A stretch of DNA of 64,000 bases from Cryptomeria japonica (GCF_030272615.1 NC_081409.1:242911924-242975923); one strand, 5' to 3'; shown: positions 44,831 to 57,000, counted from the first letter of the stretch. Translations and numbers: made by a program. The notes: generated by a model from the sequence alone, not told the origin.

Positions 44831-46530
44831 ATTTTTTTTATTAAGAAATCAGCAAGAACAAGGGTGTTGACCCTTTATACAATAGCTCAAAGGCAGTAAG
44901 AGACAACAAAACAAGGGGCAAACCCCAAAAAAACATAGTTGAACAGGCCAAAGAAAATCCTGGCAAACCAATAAACAACCAGAACCCCAATCAAGGAAGG
45001 GGATAGACCCCTGAATCCAAGCAAGGAGGGGTTTGGGAGAGGGGAGAAGACTTCCCCTTCCACCTATGATAAACCATGGTTCAACCAATATTGTCATTAG
45101 TGGCATCAAAGGACAGATCAAGTAGGAAGGACCTTGTTGGAACACAATGAGAGGTGCCAATAGAGTGTTGTTGCAAAGTAACAGTAAGTTGTTGCAAAAC
45201 AACAACATGTTGTTGTAGAGGAACAACATCATGAGTAGGTATGGTAGGAGTGGAACAGAGTTGCAAAGCATGAGTTGAATCCTCAAGGACAGAAGCAACA
45301 ACATCAACAACAACATCATCGACAATGAGCGACACAACTTCATCCCGAGAGGAGGACATCCTCCTGACAGGAGTCAACAAAGTCAGAAGCATAGACAGTC
45401 AGGTGATCAATAGTGTCATCCTTCCATCAAATAGCAGCACCCTTGTGATGCAAAAGGGAGCAATTTGACACTAAATGACCTGTATCGAAGCATTTTTGGA
45501 ATTGAAAGGGGAGGCCCTCAAAATACAATGGTTGAGTCCAAGGCTTATGTCCAACGATAAGAACCACATCCCCAAGGAGAGGCGAGATGTCAATATCCAC
45601 TAAGATGAAAGTAAAGGTGGAGTGACCCATGGAATATGTGGCATCATCAACCTTCAAGAATCAACCAATAGAATTACCGATGGCCTCGTAGCAAGAATGC
45701 TCCTAGAAATGAAGAGGAAGATTCAGAAGGCGAACCCAAACTGGATGCACATTAAGAGGTTTAGTAAGGGGGTTAAAAGTTGTCTAGGGCTTAATAGAGA
45801 GCGAGTGAACTCCCCAAGCCCACAACTTGCCCAAAATCAGGTCATAATTAGAAGAAGTAAAAGAAGCAATGAAAAAGCCTTTAGCACAAGGAAAGAGCTC
45901 AATACTATGAGCAACCAAAGACTTCCATGAGTCACTCACCCAACAATGAAGGTCTAATAATGAACGCCAAAGCCCAGAAAATCCACACACCAAAGCACAA
46001 CATTGGTAGAACCTAATGTTGTTCACAACGTCTTGTCCACAAACCACCACAGGGGAGGACTTGGCATAGGGAAGAGGACAAACCCCCTTGGAAGGTTGGG
46101 CAACAAATTTGACCACACAAGCAAAGCTACGCTTACCAACAAAAGAAGGTCTGGGCAGAGAATTAGCACCCACAGCAAGGTTGTCATCAGTAGCATCATC
46201 ACCATACAGAGGAGAAGCATCATTAACGTGAGCATCAATGACAAACAACAACTCTAGGAAGGGCATCCACACCCAAAGCTGGGGTAGAAACACCAATGGC
46301 AGCCACAGATGTATGAGGGGGACATTCACCCAATGAGAAGGAGCCGCAACACCCATGACAGCACAACCACCAGGATAGGCAAAAATGGCATTAGAAAAGG
46401 CATCCACAACACCCAACCCACCAGCAACCAACGTAGCGAATGTAGGGGTAGCAGATGCAATGGAATTGGCAAAGGAATTTGAAAGAGGAATAGCGGGAGG
46501 ACCATTGGGAGTAGCCATCGGGAGTGATGA
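44831..46530 (-). mobile_element. DUF4283 retroposon, copy 3 (1700 bp)
   Basis: Flanked by AAATTTGATTTGTT (44817-44830) and AAATTTGATTTATT (46531-46544), 13 of 14 matching; the surrounding repeat has similar words, so this duplication is less independent than in copies 1 and 2. ATG at 46518 only 12 bp inside the 5' end. 3' stem-loop GGGU-CAAC-ACCC at about 44868-44879 (minus strand), tail AATAAAAAAAAT. Size and organisation match copies 1 and 2. Confidence 0.85.
45060..46518 (-). pseudogene. DUF4283/CCHC-knuckle protein of retroposon copy 3 (best preserved)
   Basis: The first 244 codons (46518-45784) are uninterrupted: a Ser/Ala/Pro-rich N-terminus, then the DUF4283-like domain with SSPVVVCGQDVVNNIRFYQ, IELFPCAKGFFIASFTSS and LGKLWAWGVHSLSIKP. 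After a frame change come YSMGHSTFTFILVDIDISP, LYFEGLPFQFQ and a knuckle KCFDTGHLVSNC that has lost its first Cys (Phe instead). A Val/Asp-rich linker with Gln runs (45343-45090) and a basic KGKSSPLPNPS end near 45040 complete it. About 480 residues expected. Confidence 0.8.
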
Positions 46531-46800
46531 AAATTTGATTTATTGTTTAGTTAGGTTTGGGGTTAGCGTTCCATTTGGTTTAGTGTTAGATTTATGGTAG
46601 ATTTTGGTTCATGGTTAGGGTTAATGTTTAATTAAGTTTAATATTTAATTATTAAGATCAGGGTTTGAGTTCAATTGAGGGTTAGGGTTACAAATAAATT
46701 TGTTTTAAGTTTAGGCTTCAATTTGGTTTAGTGTTAGAGTTAAATATCGATTTAGTTTAGGATTTGGGTTCAATTTGGTTTAGGGTAATATTTCAATGGA

Positions 46801-48655
46801 TATCTTGGTCTGTTTTCCTTTCTTTTTTTATAGATTATAGTGTGATTTGAAACATTAATTCAAAAACTTATCACCTAATTAAATTGGAAAAAAAATCATA
46901 ACAATTACATGATAGTTTATGAATTAATATTTCTAGAATTTTTATGATCCATTTTTTATAATGATAGACTATATTATGTATTTGTGAAGATCAAGAAATT
47001 TCACCATCCTTCTTTAGATGTCAAAACTTAGTATTGAATTATTTTATTTTTCGTGGAAAGATATACATATGCTACCCACTTTCTTTACTATTCATATTGG
47101 CTCACTGAACTCAAAAGATAATATATAATATGAAGAAAGAAATCTTTTATAGATTTTTTCAAAATAATAATTTTCTTAATATATTCATATTTATAGATAT
47201 GGAAAAATAATTCTAATATAATCTTAATTTATTTAATTAAAATATGAAAACATCATGGAATTGAAAGTATAGAAACAACTATATTCTTATAAATTGCTTT
47301 TTTATTTACTCATAGAATTCAATTTAATATATCGTTAAGGTTTATTTTTTTTAGTGTTAAGGGAAGGGGTCAATTTGGTTTAGGTTTAAGGTTTAACTTG
47401 GCTTATAATCTTAATTTATTTTAAGTAATTAAATTTTAGAAATATCATGGAATTGAAAATATAAAAACATCTTTATTCCCATTCGTTGTTTTTTTATAGA
47501 ACTTCGTAAATAAGTCTTTCATAGAGTTTTCAAAATAATAATTTTATTACTATCTTTATATTTATAAATATAAAAGGATAATTTTGATATAAACTTAATA
47601 TATTTTAAATAATTAAATTATAGAAACATTATGGAATTAGAATTGAATGCAAATGAAACAAATAGAAAATTTTAAAAACAATAATTTTGTTAATATATTG
47701 ATATTTATAAATATTAAAAAATACTATTAACATAATCTTAATTTCTTTTTAAGTAAATAAATTTTAGAAACATCATGCAATTGAGAATTGAAAACCCTTA
47801 ATTATTTTTTAGCATTGGTATGAGGGTAATAGTTTTCCAATTAAAACAAATTCAATTTTTTTAAAGAATCAATGAAACAATTTAATAGGAACATTAATAT
47901 TCTATTGAATTGATATTTTAACAAAAATTTACCCAAAAAAATTCATATGTTTTTTATGTTTTACTTGTGCAAAAATTTGTATTCTTTATTGTCTAGATGT
48001 TGATATGCTTGTTGATTGAAGATGAAAGTGATCATTGCCAATTACATTTATAAAATCAACATTATCATCAATTATGTCTACAAAATTAAGATTATTGCTA
48101 ATTACGTCTACAAGATCGGAATTTCCATCCAAGTTTCTCACTCTTTTTGTAGTCATGTGTATAACAAGACTTAATTAAAATTTAAGAGTTTTATCTAAGA
48201 AGGTGATCTTTTCTATAAGCATATATAGATAAAGACTTGATTAAAGATTGTGATTGAATAATTTAGAATTTGTCCTTGTCTATATTGCATTGCAAACTTG
48301 CAACTTTAATTCAAAGGATAATATATAAGACAAAATATAATCAAATGAAAATTTCTTCTTTCCTCAAGAACCTCTTCTTGCAAGATATACTATAATACAT
48401 ATGACTATATGCAACATAGAGGAATCAATGGTGTTCTATGTAATTAAATTAAAACATGTTTCAATTAGATTCTTTTATCAAAGATCATCACATGCTAGAG
48501 TTCAGAAATGCAATTTTGAAAGTTAATAAAAGATCTAAGGATAGAAATTGTCTTCTCAATATTTCTATCACTTTTCAAAAGGTTAATCCAACTCATTTTC
48601 ATCAAACTTGTAACCTATAATTGCAATAAATAAATAAAAATAGAAGTATTTGTAT
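46801..48655. repeat. AT-rich stretch with ~185-bp degenerate tandem units at 47150-47800
   Basis: ATCATGGAATTGA-type motifs lie at 47252, 47444, 47628 and 47772 (steps 192, 184, 144), each preceded by AATAATTTT...AATATATT and TAATCTTAATTT. Outside 47150-47800 no gene or repeat is recognised. Confidence 0.55.
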
Positions 48656-48689
48656 AAATACATCGGTGACAGTCAAAGCTTTGTTGGGC

Positions 48690-48970
48690 CTCTCTGATGT
48701 TACCTCCCCTTGTCTCATCCCCACCCATGATGCACGAAAATAAAATAAAATAATAAATAAAACAGATAAATAATACCCTTCCTATGTTGTGAAATCATAC
48801 TCAGAACCCCACTTTACCAATCGAGCTATTAGTTTTCTCCATTTGTCTCATCTCCACCCATAATGCACGAAATAAAAGTAAATAACAAACAAAACGGACA
48901 AATGATACTCTTCCTATGTTGTTAAATCATGCTTACAACCCCACTTTACCAATCGATTTGCCATTTTTTT
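48690..48970 (-). repeat. SINE-like unit with tRNA box A, duplicated in tandem (133-bp step)
   Basis: TCTCATCCCCACCCATGATG (48713) and TCTCATCTCCACCCATAATG (48846) start two ~133-bp repeats. On the minus strand each contains a box-A-like start: TAGCTCGATTGGTAAAGTGG in one and the AAATCGATTGGTAAAGTGG equivalent in the other. A canonical box B is not clear. A tRNA-derived SINE is the best guess. Confidence 0.4.
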
Positions 48971-49205
48971 TAAAAGAAACTTCATAGAACAACGGTCACC
49001 CTGCATTCTTCCTAAGGCAATAAACCCTCATACTATTTTTTTAAAGAAACAAGTTTAGCAATGATATAACATGCGTAGTTAAATAGAAACTTATCTTTTA
49101 AAGCTGGAAGAATTAAAAACTTGGTAACTACCCATTCTTTATCTTCTTTTTTCCTTTTTGCTTTTATGACAAGGATTAGAAAGTGTGATGCTACTATATT
49201 GATAT

Positions 49206-49699
49206 TGTTGGTGTAAATAATTATTCATCATGGATATTATTACACCTTACTTAAGTTTACTTAGGAAATGCATTTCATAGTAGTTTGGGTATGGGACACT
49301 TGAGTGTTTGTGCCACATTGGGATAGTGTGTGTAGGAGAATTTCCACCTTTTATGGTGTGATCTTGTTACTACTTTATCATATCCACTTATTGTGGAGTG
49401 ATAATTCCACCTTCGATGGGTGATCCACCCCATGTGGAATATTATATTGTTTCTCCTACCTACCACACCTATTTCCTACCTACCCTTGTTTCTTATTTAG
49501 CCACATGTCATGTTCGTGTGCTCAAATATCCATATTACCATGCCTATATATGCAGGCTCATATTCATTGTATGAACAACTATTGAACTATTGATCCATTG
49601 ACCATTTATCTATTGATGAGAATATAGTTTATTCTTGTCCTATGTTTTGTCTCTCTATTGTAATTTTCATTGAGCTCTTGATCTTGGCAAAATCTCACA
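49206..49699 (+). repeat. 5' LTR of copia-like element (494 bp)
   Basis: Matches 53515-53847 over the first ~335 bp with few changes. A TATATAT at 49545-49551 is the likely TATA box. It ends in TCACA followed by the primer site. Confidence 0.85.
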
Positions 49700-49713
49700 T
49701 GATAGCAGAGCCA

Positions 49714-51085
49714 TTTGAGCGTCATTGATTCGTCCTTGAGACACTTTATGGCGATGTCAAGAGGCAGATATGAGGAGCAACATCTTAGACTAGATCCGAC
49801 TTCACCATTATGTCCAGATGGCCATTTCCATGATTTTTGAGTATAAATTCACCCTATTTTGGTGAAAATCAAATTTTGGGCTTGGAAGAAAAATTTTGCC
49901 CAATTTGGGCAGTACGGTGCGGATTTTTAGGGGGTCCGCGGACCCCCCCCCGTACCAGGCAAAGTGTTTTTGCACGTTGCTTCGTACACTGGCCATGTCA
50001 CCGCCTCCGATCTTCTACCACCGGCACCAGCCTCCCTGCCTACAAGCATCAGCGTCCCTACTTGCTGACATCCCAACCCCACCCGCCGGACTGCAACCAC
50101 TGCCACGTGTCCAGACCTTCTGGTCGCCAAAATACCGTCGGTTGCCCAGTCAAACAGACACTTCATCCAACCTACCCAATCAAACAAACACTTCATCCGA
50201 GCAGCCCAGTTGGCTACCACATCAGCACGCCACATCAACGCCACTTCACCAATTTCATACGCCACGTCACTCGACCGTACTACCACGTCAGCCTTTTCAG
50301 CGAATCAGTTTTTGACATGTCAGTAGTCTATACGGTACGAACGCCCAATCAGCAGGGAAGTGAAGTTTTCACGATGGCTAGACAACTGTCAAATTTAACA
50401 TCGTGAATCGCTGACATCATCATTTTAAAAAAAAATCGGCAAGCCCCCTTTGTTGAGCTTTTTGATTTTGCAGTTCAACTTCGAATGGCAATATCTTGCT
50501 CATTATTGTTCCTTTTGGGTACAATTTTTTTTAAATGGGCTAGAATTTCGTGTAATTTCTTGTGGTGGCATTATTTTCTGATTTTGATGGACAAAGTTTT
50601 TAAAAATCTCAGTTTTTGGTGTTTGTACCTGTCTGATCCCCGTTTCTACAACTTCCGGGACTCCGTTTGAGCTCATACGAACTCCTTTTCAAGTGCCATT
50701 TTTTTTTAAAGTACATTATTTTTTGTCTACTTTCATAATCTTCTATTAGTTTGTAGTGATTTTGGGTAGAAATTGTACTTTCAACATATGGTCGTTTTTG
50801 GCCAATTTGGCACTTGTATTGCATAGATCTATTTTCTCGTCTTTTGCATTGTAGTTCTCAACCTATTGGGGCAATTGTAAAACAAAATCAAAATTCCACC
50901 TTGCCATTGTTTGCAAGTGGCCTATTGTACACACACTACATATAAAGTACCATATTCATCATTTTATTTTTTTTTATTTTTTTATTTTTTTTTATTTTTT
51001 TTGAGGGGGGGGTGTACTTTGATTGATTGAATTTGGGGGTGTCTCTTGTGCTTTTGTGCTCTTATGTTCTTTCCATTTTGCTGCT
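49714..51085 (+). other. leader of copia-like element with a GC-rich part and an 18-bp palindrome
   Basis: 49920-50410 is GC-rich compared with the neighbourhood and opens with the perfect palindrome GGGGGTCCGCGGACCCCC at 49930-49947. ORFs on both strands here show no domain. T-rich tracts lie at 50960-51005. Confidence 0.65.
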
Positions 51086-53208
51086 ATGGGTTCTTCTAAG
51101 TTTCCTCTCTTAACTCCTCATAATTATGCTACTTGGAAAATTGATGCATGGAGTAAACTTATGGAAAAATGACTAACTCATTGCATTGATGGAACTATTG
51201 TTGCTCCCGTTGATCCTAAGGTTGATCCTGTTGGTCACTTGGATTGGCTCACTAAAAATGTCATGGCATTTGGTACCTTAAGAAATTATGTATAAAAGGA
51301 TCTCATTTTTCATATTGATAAATGTACTCTAATCAAAGATGCTTGGCAAAATTTTCAAGACTTGTATGGTCAAGTTGATGAGATTAGGGGATATCAGATT
51401 GATAGTGATCTCACCATGTTAGATCCCAAGAACTTTGATACTATACAAGATTATGTCACTAAGGCAAAAGAGTTGAGGGCACAACTCAAGGATTGTGGCA
51501 TTGATAATAAGGATACTCAATTGATCTTCAATTTGATGGGCAAGCTTCCATAAGAATATGCAGCATTTGTTTCTAGTTTCCAAACCCATAGGATGACAAT
51601 GGGTTCAAGCTACACAATGCCTACATTTGATGCTTTCGCCGAAATGTTAATGATGGAACAATCTAAGTTGGTAAGCATGGGCATTTTAAGACTTCTAAGT
51701 CTCAAGAATTAGTGACAAATCAAGGGAACAAAGGAAATCAAGGAAAGGACAACTCAAACAAGAAGAAATGGCAATCAAAGCCTAAGGAAAAAGAATCACC
51801 TTCTCCACAACAAGGAGATTCATCCTCTTCCAAGAGGGACAATTCACCAAAGAGGGAGAAACCTACTTGTGCCTATTGTAAAAAATTTGGTCATGAGGAG
51901 CGTCGTTGCCATTCTAAGAAGATTGATGAGCTCACACACATTTTCAAAAAGCACCACATTGATTTGCCTAATGTCTACAAAAAGCATGATTCATCAACTT
52001 CCACTTCCTCACAATCAAAAGGAAAAGGGAAAGCATTCATGGCTTCTACAAGTGGAAAGAGACACTCTTTTGGGACAAGAAAAGGAAAATCTCTTTGTGC
52101 TACTACAAGTCATGATTCATGGAGATGGCTTCTAGATTTAGGGGCTTCTCATCATATAGCATCTCCGCAGTCTGTGTTCTCTTCATTTGAACCTTGCACC
52201 ATGCCACAGATTTTGATGGGCAATCATACATGCATGGATGTGATTGGGAAAGGATCTATTGTCATCGGGGATAACTCCTTCAATGATGTGTTGTGTGTAC
52301 CCCATTTGACAAACAATCTGCTTTCCATCTATCAAATCACACATGGCGCAACTGAGAGAATTGTGGAGTTTACACCTGAGTCATTTTTCATTATAAACTT
52401 GGAGACTAGAGCTATCATTGCGACTAGGGTGGTTGATCATGCATCTTGGTTATACTCCTTTTCAGATTTTGTTGATGATGATTCTACACATGATGATCGC
52501 ACTTCTTATGATGATTCAGATTTTGAGGAGAACTTTGGGTACTTGAACATGGGAATTCTCACATATGACCCCGTTCTTTAGCCTTGTGTTTCATCTCCTC
52601 CTATTGATATCACATCACCTATTGCACCTGATGATAAGGATAGTGCGACAGTTTTGCCTTCATGTGATTCAATGCAGTAGGATATTTCATGTCTTCCAGC
52701 TTCAGTTTCATGGGATGAGTACTTGACAAACATTGCAGGTTTGTTTGTGGAATCCTCCATTGTAGATTTGGGAGACATCATTGATGATATTCATCTTCTC
52801 TTTGATGAAAATTATCCTTCTTCGAAGGTTGCGAGGGAACACTCTGACCCTCTTGTTCATTCTCTACATGATCATTCTTTCGAGGTTGACATGATTGTGG
52901 ATACTTATGTACAACAATTGGAGGAGGTCTCTTTATCCTTAGAGGAGACATGTGAGTCTTTGGGACTTGTTCTACTTTCATCTCCACTAGATCTTGGAGT
53001 ACCTTTTTCAGCAGTGTGGAGCAGTTCACCACCTTTGGAGGGGGTATCTTTCAACATCGACATGGGGACACTTGAGAAGGTTTTAGAGACTTCATGGATA
53101 CACCTTTGGTTTTGTTTCTTCCTAAGGGGAGGAATGTTCTTCAACATTCATGGAGCAGTTTCTTCATACATCATCGAGCTTCTATCATTGGTGCAGATTC
53201 TACATTGA
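51086..53208 (+). pseudogene. gag-protease polyprotein of copia-like element
   Basis: The ATG at 51086 opens MGSSKFPLLTPHNYATWKID, the usual copia gag start. The gag (UBN2-like) domain runs to about 51600 (IQDYVTKAKELRAQLKDCGI). A shift near 51690 is followed by a Lys/Gln/Ser-rich linker, a knuckle CAYCKKFGHEERRC (51861-51902) and a protease with WLLDLGASHH at about 52129: the catalytic motif D-S-G is D-L-G, one C-to-T change. FNDVLCVPHLTNNLLSIYQ is the copia protease tail. The frame then runs on as ~210 acidic residues of unknown nature instead of integrase. Stops at 51170, 52579 and 52678. Confidence 0.82.
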
Positions 53209-53514
53209 GGGGGGCCTATCTAGCTTCTCTTCTTCTCTCATATGGGGGGAACTTTTCCTCACATGGGGTTTTGTTCCTCACATGCATCTATGAGAGTTCT
53301 CGTGTAAAGCTTTCATCTCTCTTTTGGGGGAGGGTTTTTTCCCATTGGGTTTTTCTCTCTTTCCCCGCTTTGTGAGAGATTTCATTGCATTGGTTTGCAT
53401 GCATTTGCATTTGTACATGGGTACCTATCCTAGCCTCATAGTCGGGACCCATCTTGCATTGCTTAGTTGCATTGTACACTTAAGTGCATTCCCCTAAGTT
53501 GCACTTAAGGGGGG

Positions 53515-53847
53515 TGTTGGTGTAAATAATTACTCATCATGGATATTACTACACCTTACTTAAGTTTACTTAGGAAATGCATTTCATAGTAATTTGAGTA
53601 TGAGACACTTGGGTGTTTGTGCCACATTGGGATAGTGGGTGTAGGAGAATTTCCACCTTTTATGGCGTGATCTTGTTACTACTTTATCATATCCACTTAT
53701 TGTGAAGTGATAATTCCACCTTTGGTGGGTGATCCACCTCATGTGAAATATTATATTGTTTATCCCACCTACCACACATATTTCCTACCTACCCTTGTTT
53801 CATATTGAGCCACATGTCATGTTTTTGTGCTCACATATCCATTATTG
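53515..53847 (+). repeat. 3' LTR of copia-like element, truncated
   Basis: Starts TGTTGGTG after a G-rich polypurine tract. Similarity to the 5' LTR ends near CTCACATATCCAT. The last ~150 bp are missing and AT-rich sequence follows. Confidence 0.8.
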
Positions 53848-54029
53848 ATACACTTGATGTAGAATTAATATAATGATTTAATTTTTCACTATTTTATTTA
53901 AATAATATAATATTAGAATTTATAATATTAATATTTATTATTTTATAATATTATTATAGAAAATTATCATAAATAGTTATCATAAATTAAAAAAATGGTT
54001 TGTCGGGAGCCTTTGCAATATAGTCCATG

Positions 54030-57000
54030 GAGATGGAATGAATCTTCTCAGCTCTAGATTCAGAGGCACTAGGAGAATGATTTTGAGTCGGCTAAATCGA
54101 AGACCACTACAGTGGTTATAGGACCAAATTGTATTCCGATTGGAGAAAGGATACATAAAAAAATTCAAAAACAGAATGAGAAAAACCCTAAATGCAATCA
54201 TGTTGGATTCTAGAATGGGTTGGGTTCGAAGGGCATTAAAGGGGTTAATAGATTCACCCCTTGGGCATGGAAGGAATTGAAAAGAGATAATAGGTTTAAG
54301 AACTAGTATAGAAATGGGCAATTGAATCAAAAATCTTGGGGTAATGGAGAAAGGTGGCCCAATAGAGATTCAACAGGAGTTAGGCAGAGAACAGATACCC
54401 CTTACATTAAGAAAATAGGGAGCAAAATGATAGTGTTGCCACCAAATCTTCTTAAATCATCTGCAGAGTGTCTAAAGGAAAGGTCTTTATTTGTCAAATG
54501 GAATGGATCAAACGGAACGCGGGAGGAAATTATGGCATGGTGGAGAGAATCCTTTCCAAGCAAGTTATTAATTCGACCTCTACAAAATATGTTATTTATA
54601 ATAGAATGCATAGACCCTAATCTGAAAATGGATTTATTATATGGAGTTCCTATTTTTTCAAAGGTTCTAGCTTCCATAGGCTCAATTGGAACCCTAGTTT
54701 TGATCCACGAAAACACCACTTAATCAAAAAATAAATCTGGATTAGTTTGGTGGTTCTTCCATCAGAATTTTGGCAAGAAGAGGCCCTTATTAGAATAGGA
54801 GATGCTTTAGGAACCTGTTTAGGTATAGAAGAGGATTTCCTGAATGGAAAATCAAGAGATGTGGCCAATATATGTAGAGATAGATTCAAATTTGGGAATC
54901 TATAAAGAAATAGAAATTTTGTCAAAATCTGGAAAGTTGAATCAAAAAATTGAGGGGCTAAAGAATAGAAACCCTGGGAAATGTCTATTGAGGGAAACCA
55001 TGAAGACTAAGCGCTCTACTAATTTATTTGGAACAGAGAATCCTAAAATTTTAAATTTAGACATGATAAATAATGAGGAACAACCAGAGCAGAGTAAGCT
55101 TTTGAGTGATGCAAATGTAGAAGACACTCAAACCTCAAGCGATTTGAAAAAAGGATGAATGTCATTCAAACAATGAGATATTGGGAGCTAAACTAGTTTC
55201 TCACTCAGATCAAACATAAGAAACCACTCAAATGAACCATGAAGAGCTCTCTGAAGGGCTTATGAGAACAAATTTAAGGTCTGAGGGGCCAGAAAGAAAT
55301 GAAGGAACCTCGAGACTCAACTCAATTCAGGGTTTGGAGAGTAATGAAGGGGTTTCTCTAAATCCACAACAGCAAAGTATAAGGGTAACATCTATTAAAG
55401 AAGGATAGTGAAGCTTTGAATGAAGAGATCTCCCAACAAAAGAATCTCCTTAAAAACAAAGGAAACATTGCTATGATAGATCAAAATACTATAGAAAATA
55501 GGACTAATCCCAATTTTGTTAAGGAGAAGAATAACAATGTTGTATCTATATGTGATTCTCAATTAGAGAATTCAAATGAGGAAAGTATCCTTAAGACAAT
55601 CATGGAGACCCTTGTGTCTGGAAACATGTTGGATTAGCTGAAAGGACTGGAATACTGAGAGGGGGGTTGAATCAATATTCCCACAGATTCAAAATCTTTC
55701 ACACAATTTCTAAACATTTTATTGATGTATCGATATTATCAATTAAGCTCATCAACGTGAGTTAGTAAATGCACAATAAACAAGAAACACAGCCACAAAT
55801 GGAACACCGAATTTTATACGTGGAAAACCAAATGGGAAAAATCACAAAGAGTGTTAACTCTCAAGATAATATAACTAGTTATATGGTGTTTACAAAATGG
55901 GTGGCTCACTGTCGGATGGCTCACTGCCAAATTACAAAAGCACCTCACTGTCGGAATGCTCATTGCAATAGATATAAATGAAGTGGGGAATGTTGCATCT
56001 CCAAATGCATGAAATCGGTTTCAGATTAAACTCGAATCACAACTCACCAAACTTACAACAAATTCGGTAAAAGATCTTTGTACCACTATCTACAAACACC
56101 TGCACCAAATCTTGTGATAGATTACTGCAACATTGCTCTGTCGAACCAACCACTTGCAATAAAAATGGTAAAGGATTACTACAATGTTGTCCACACTCTG
56201 AATCGGACTCTACTCCAACTGCTTCACTATCCACAACTCACACTCCACAAATTGCACTCTTATCTATTACTTCTCATACCTTCTCACTCACATACACATC
56301 CACATGCATCCATTATCCTTATCCTTATGTTGAATGTATAAACACACATATATACCGGAAATCTTACACACTGGGATAATATGTCAGCCGAGCAAAATTA
56401 ATGTTGCTTGGAACAACACGTTATCCAATAAACCCTTAATCAAAATAATGATAACCAAGTTGGCCTCTGCAAGATCTCTACACACTTCCTTTACACAATT
56501 CTTTCACCAATGCACATTCCTTAATTACCAAAATAGAACAGGAGTCAATCGGGCCCATAGATATGGACCCATAAGCACAAAATTGTAAACACAACAACTC
56601 CAAGTTCTCCAAAATACAGATACCACACATACCAAAGATGTCGGACCATAAAAATATGATAGATACAATTGATATAACTAATGTTGAACACACAACTGAT
56701 ATCGAGACATAATATAAACCAAAATAAGCACACCTTCGGATTCCCATCTCCGAAAATAACTCCAATAGATCATATTTCATACTTCTCATATATACCCATC
56801 TTCCAACAATACCAAAACTGCAACTCCAACAACATACACTATCCGGTCCAAACTGGATAACCAGATTTGACATCAATGACAACAATGACAATATTCACAC
56901 AAGTCTGACAACATCCCCACAAGACTAGATGCGGTCTGTGAATTTTTAGGTTTGTCTCCCTCAACAAACATAAACTCAAAGATTCTTAGAGAAGCCAATT

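Larger units (their letters stand above)
44100..46800. repeat. degenerate telomere-motif repeats (TTTAGGGTT / TTCAATTTGG), interrupted by retroposon copy 3
   Basis: Sequence at 44130-44825 and 46545-46800 is a diffuse array of GGTTTAGGGTTCAATTTGG-like units, including exact TTTAGGG and TTAGGGTTAGGGTT. Additional units occur at 47330-47400. Unit length is irregular. It resembles old interstitial telomere-related repeats. Confidence 0.75.
49206..53847 (+). mobile_element. Ty1/copia-like LTR element with gag-protease only
   Basis: 5' LTR 49206-49699 (TGTTGGTG...TCACA), primer site TGATAGCAGAGCCA at 49700-49713 (a decayed TGGTATCAGAGCCA, initiator-Met type), leader, gag and protease 51086-53208, polypurine tract CTTAAGGGGGG ending at 53514, and a 3' LTR from 53515 truncated at about 53847. 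No RT, RNase H or integrase is present in the 3.8-kb interior. This fits the non-autonomous TR-GAG kind of element. Confidence 0.82.

Noticed and set aside
44849-45343. Leu-rich membrane-like minus-strand ORF
   Set aside because: Off-frame reading of the copy 3 linker; the conserved frame is the neighbouring one at 45081-45392.
49837-50406. 189-residue plus-strand ORF and 119-residue minus-strand ORF
   Set aside because: Lie in the GC-rich leader of the copia-like element; both strands open because of composition, no domain.
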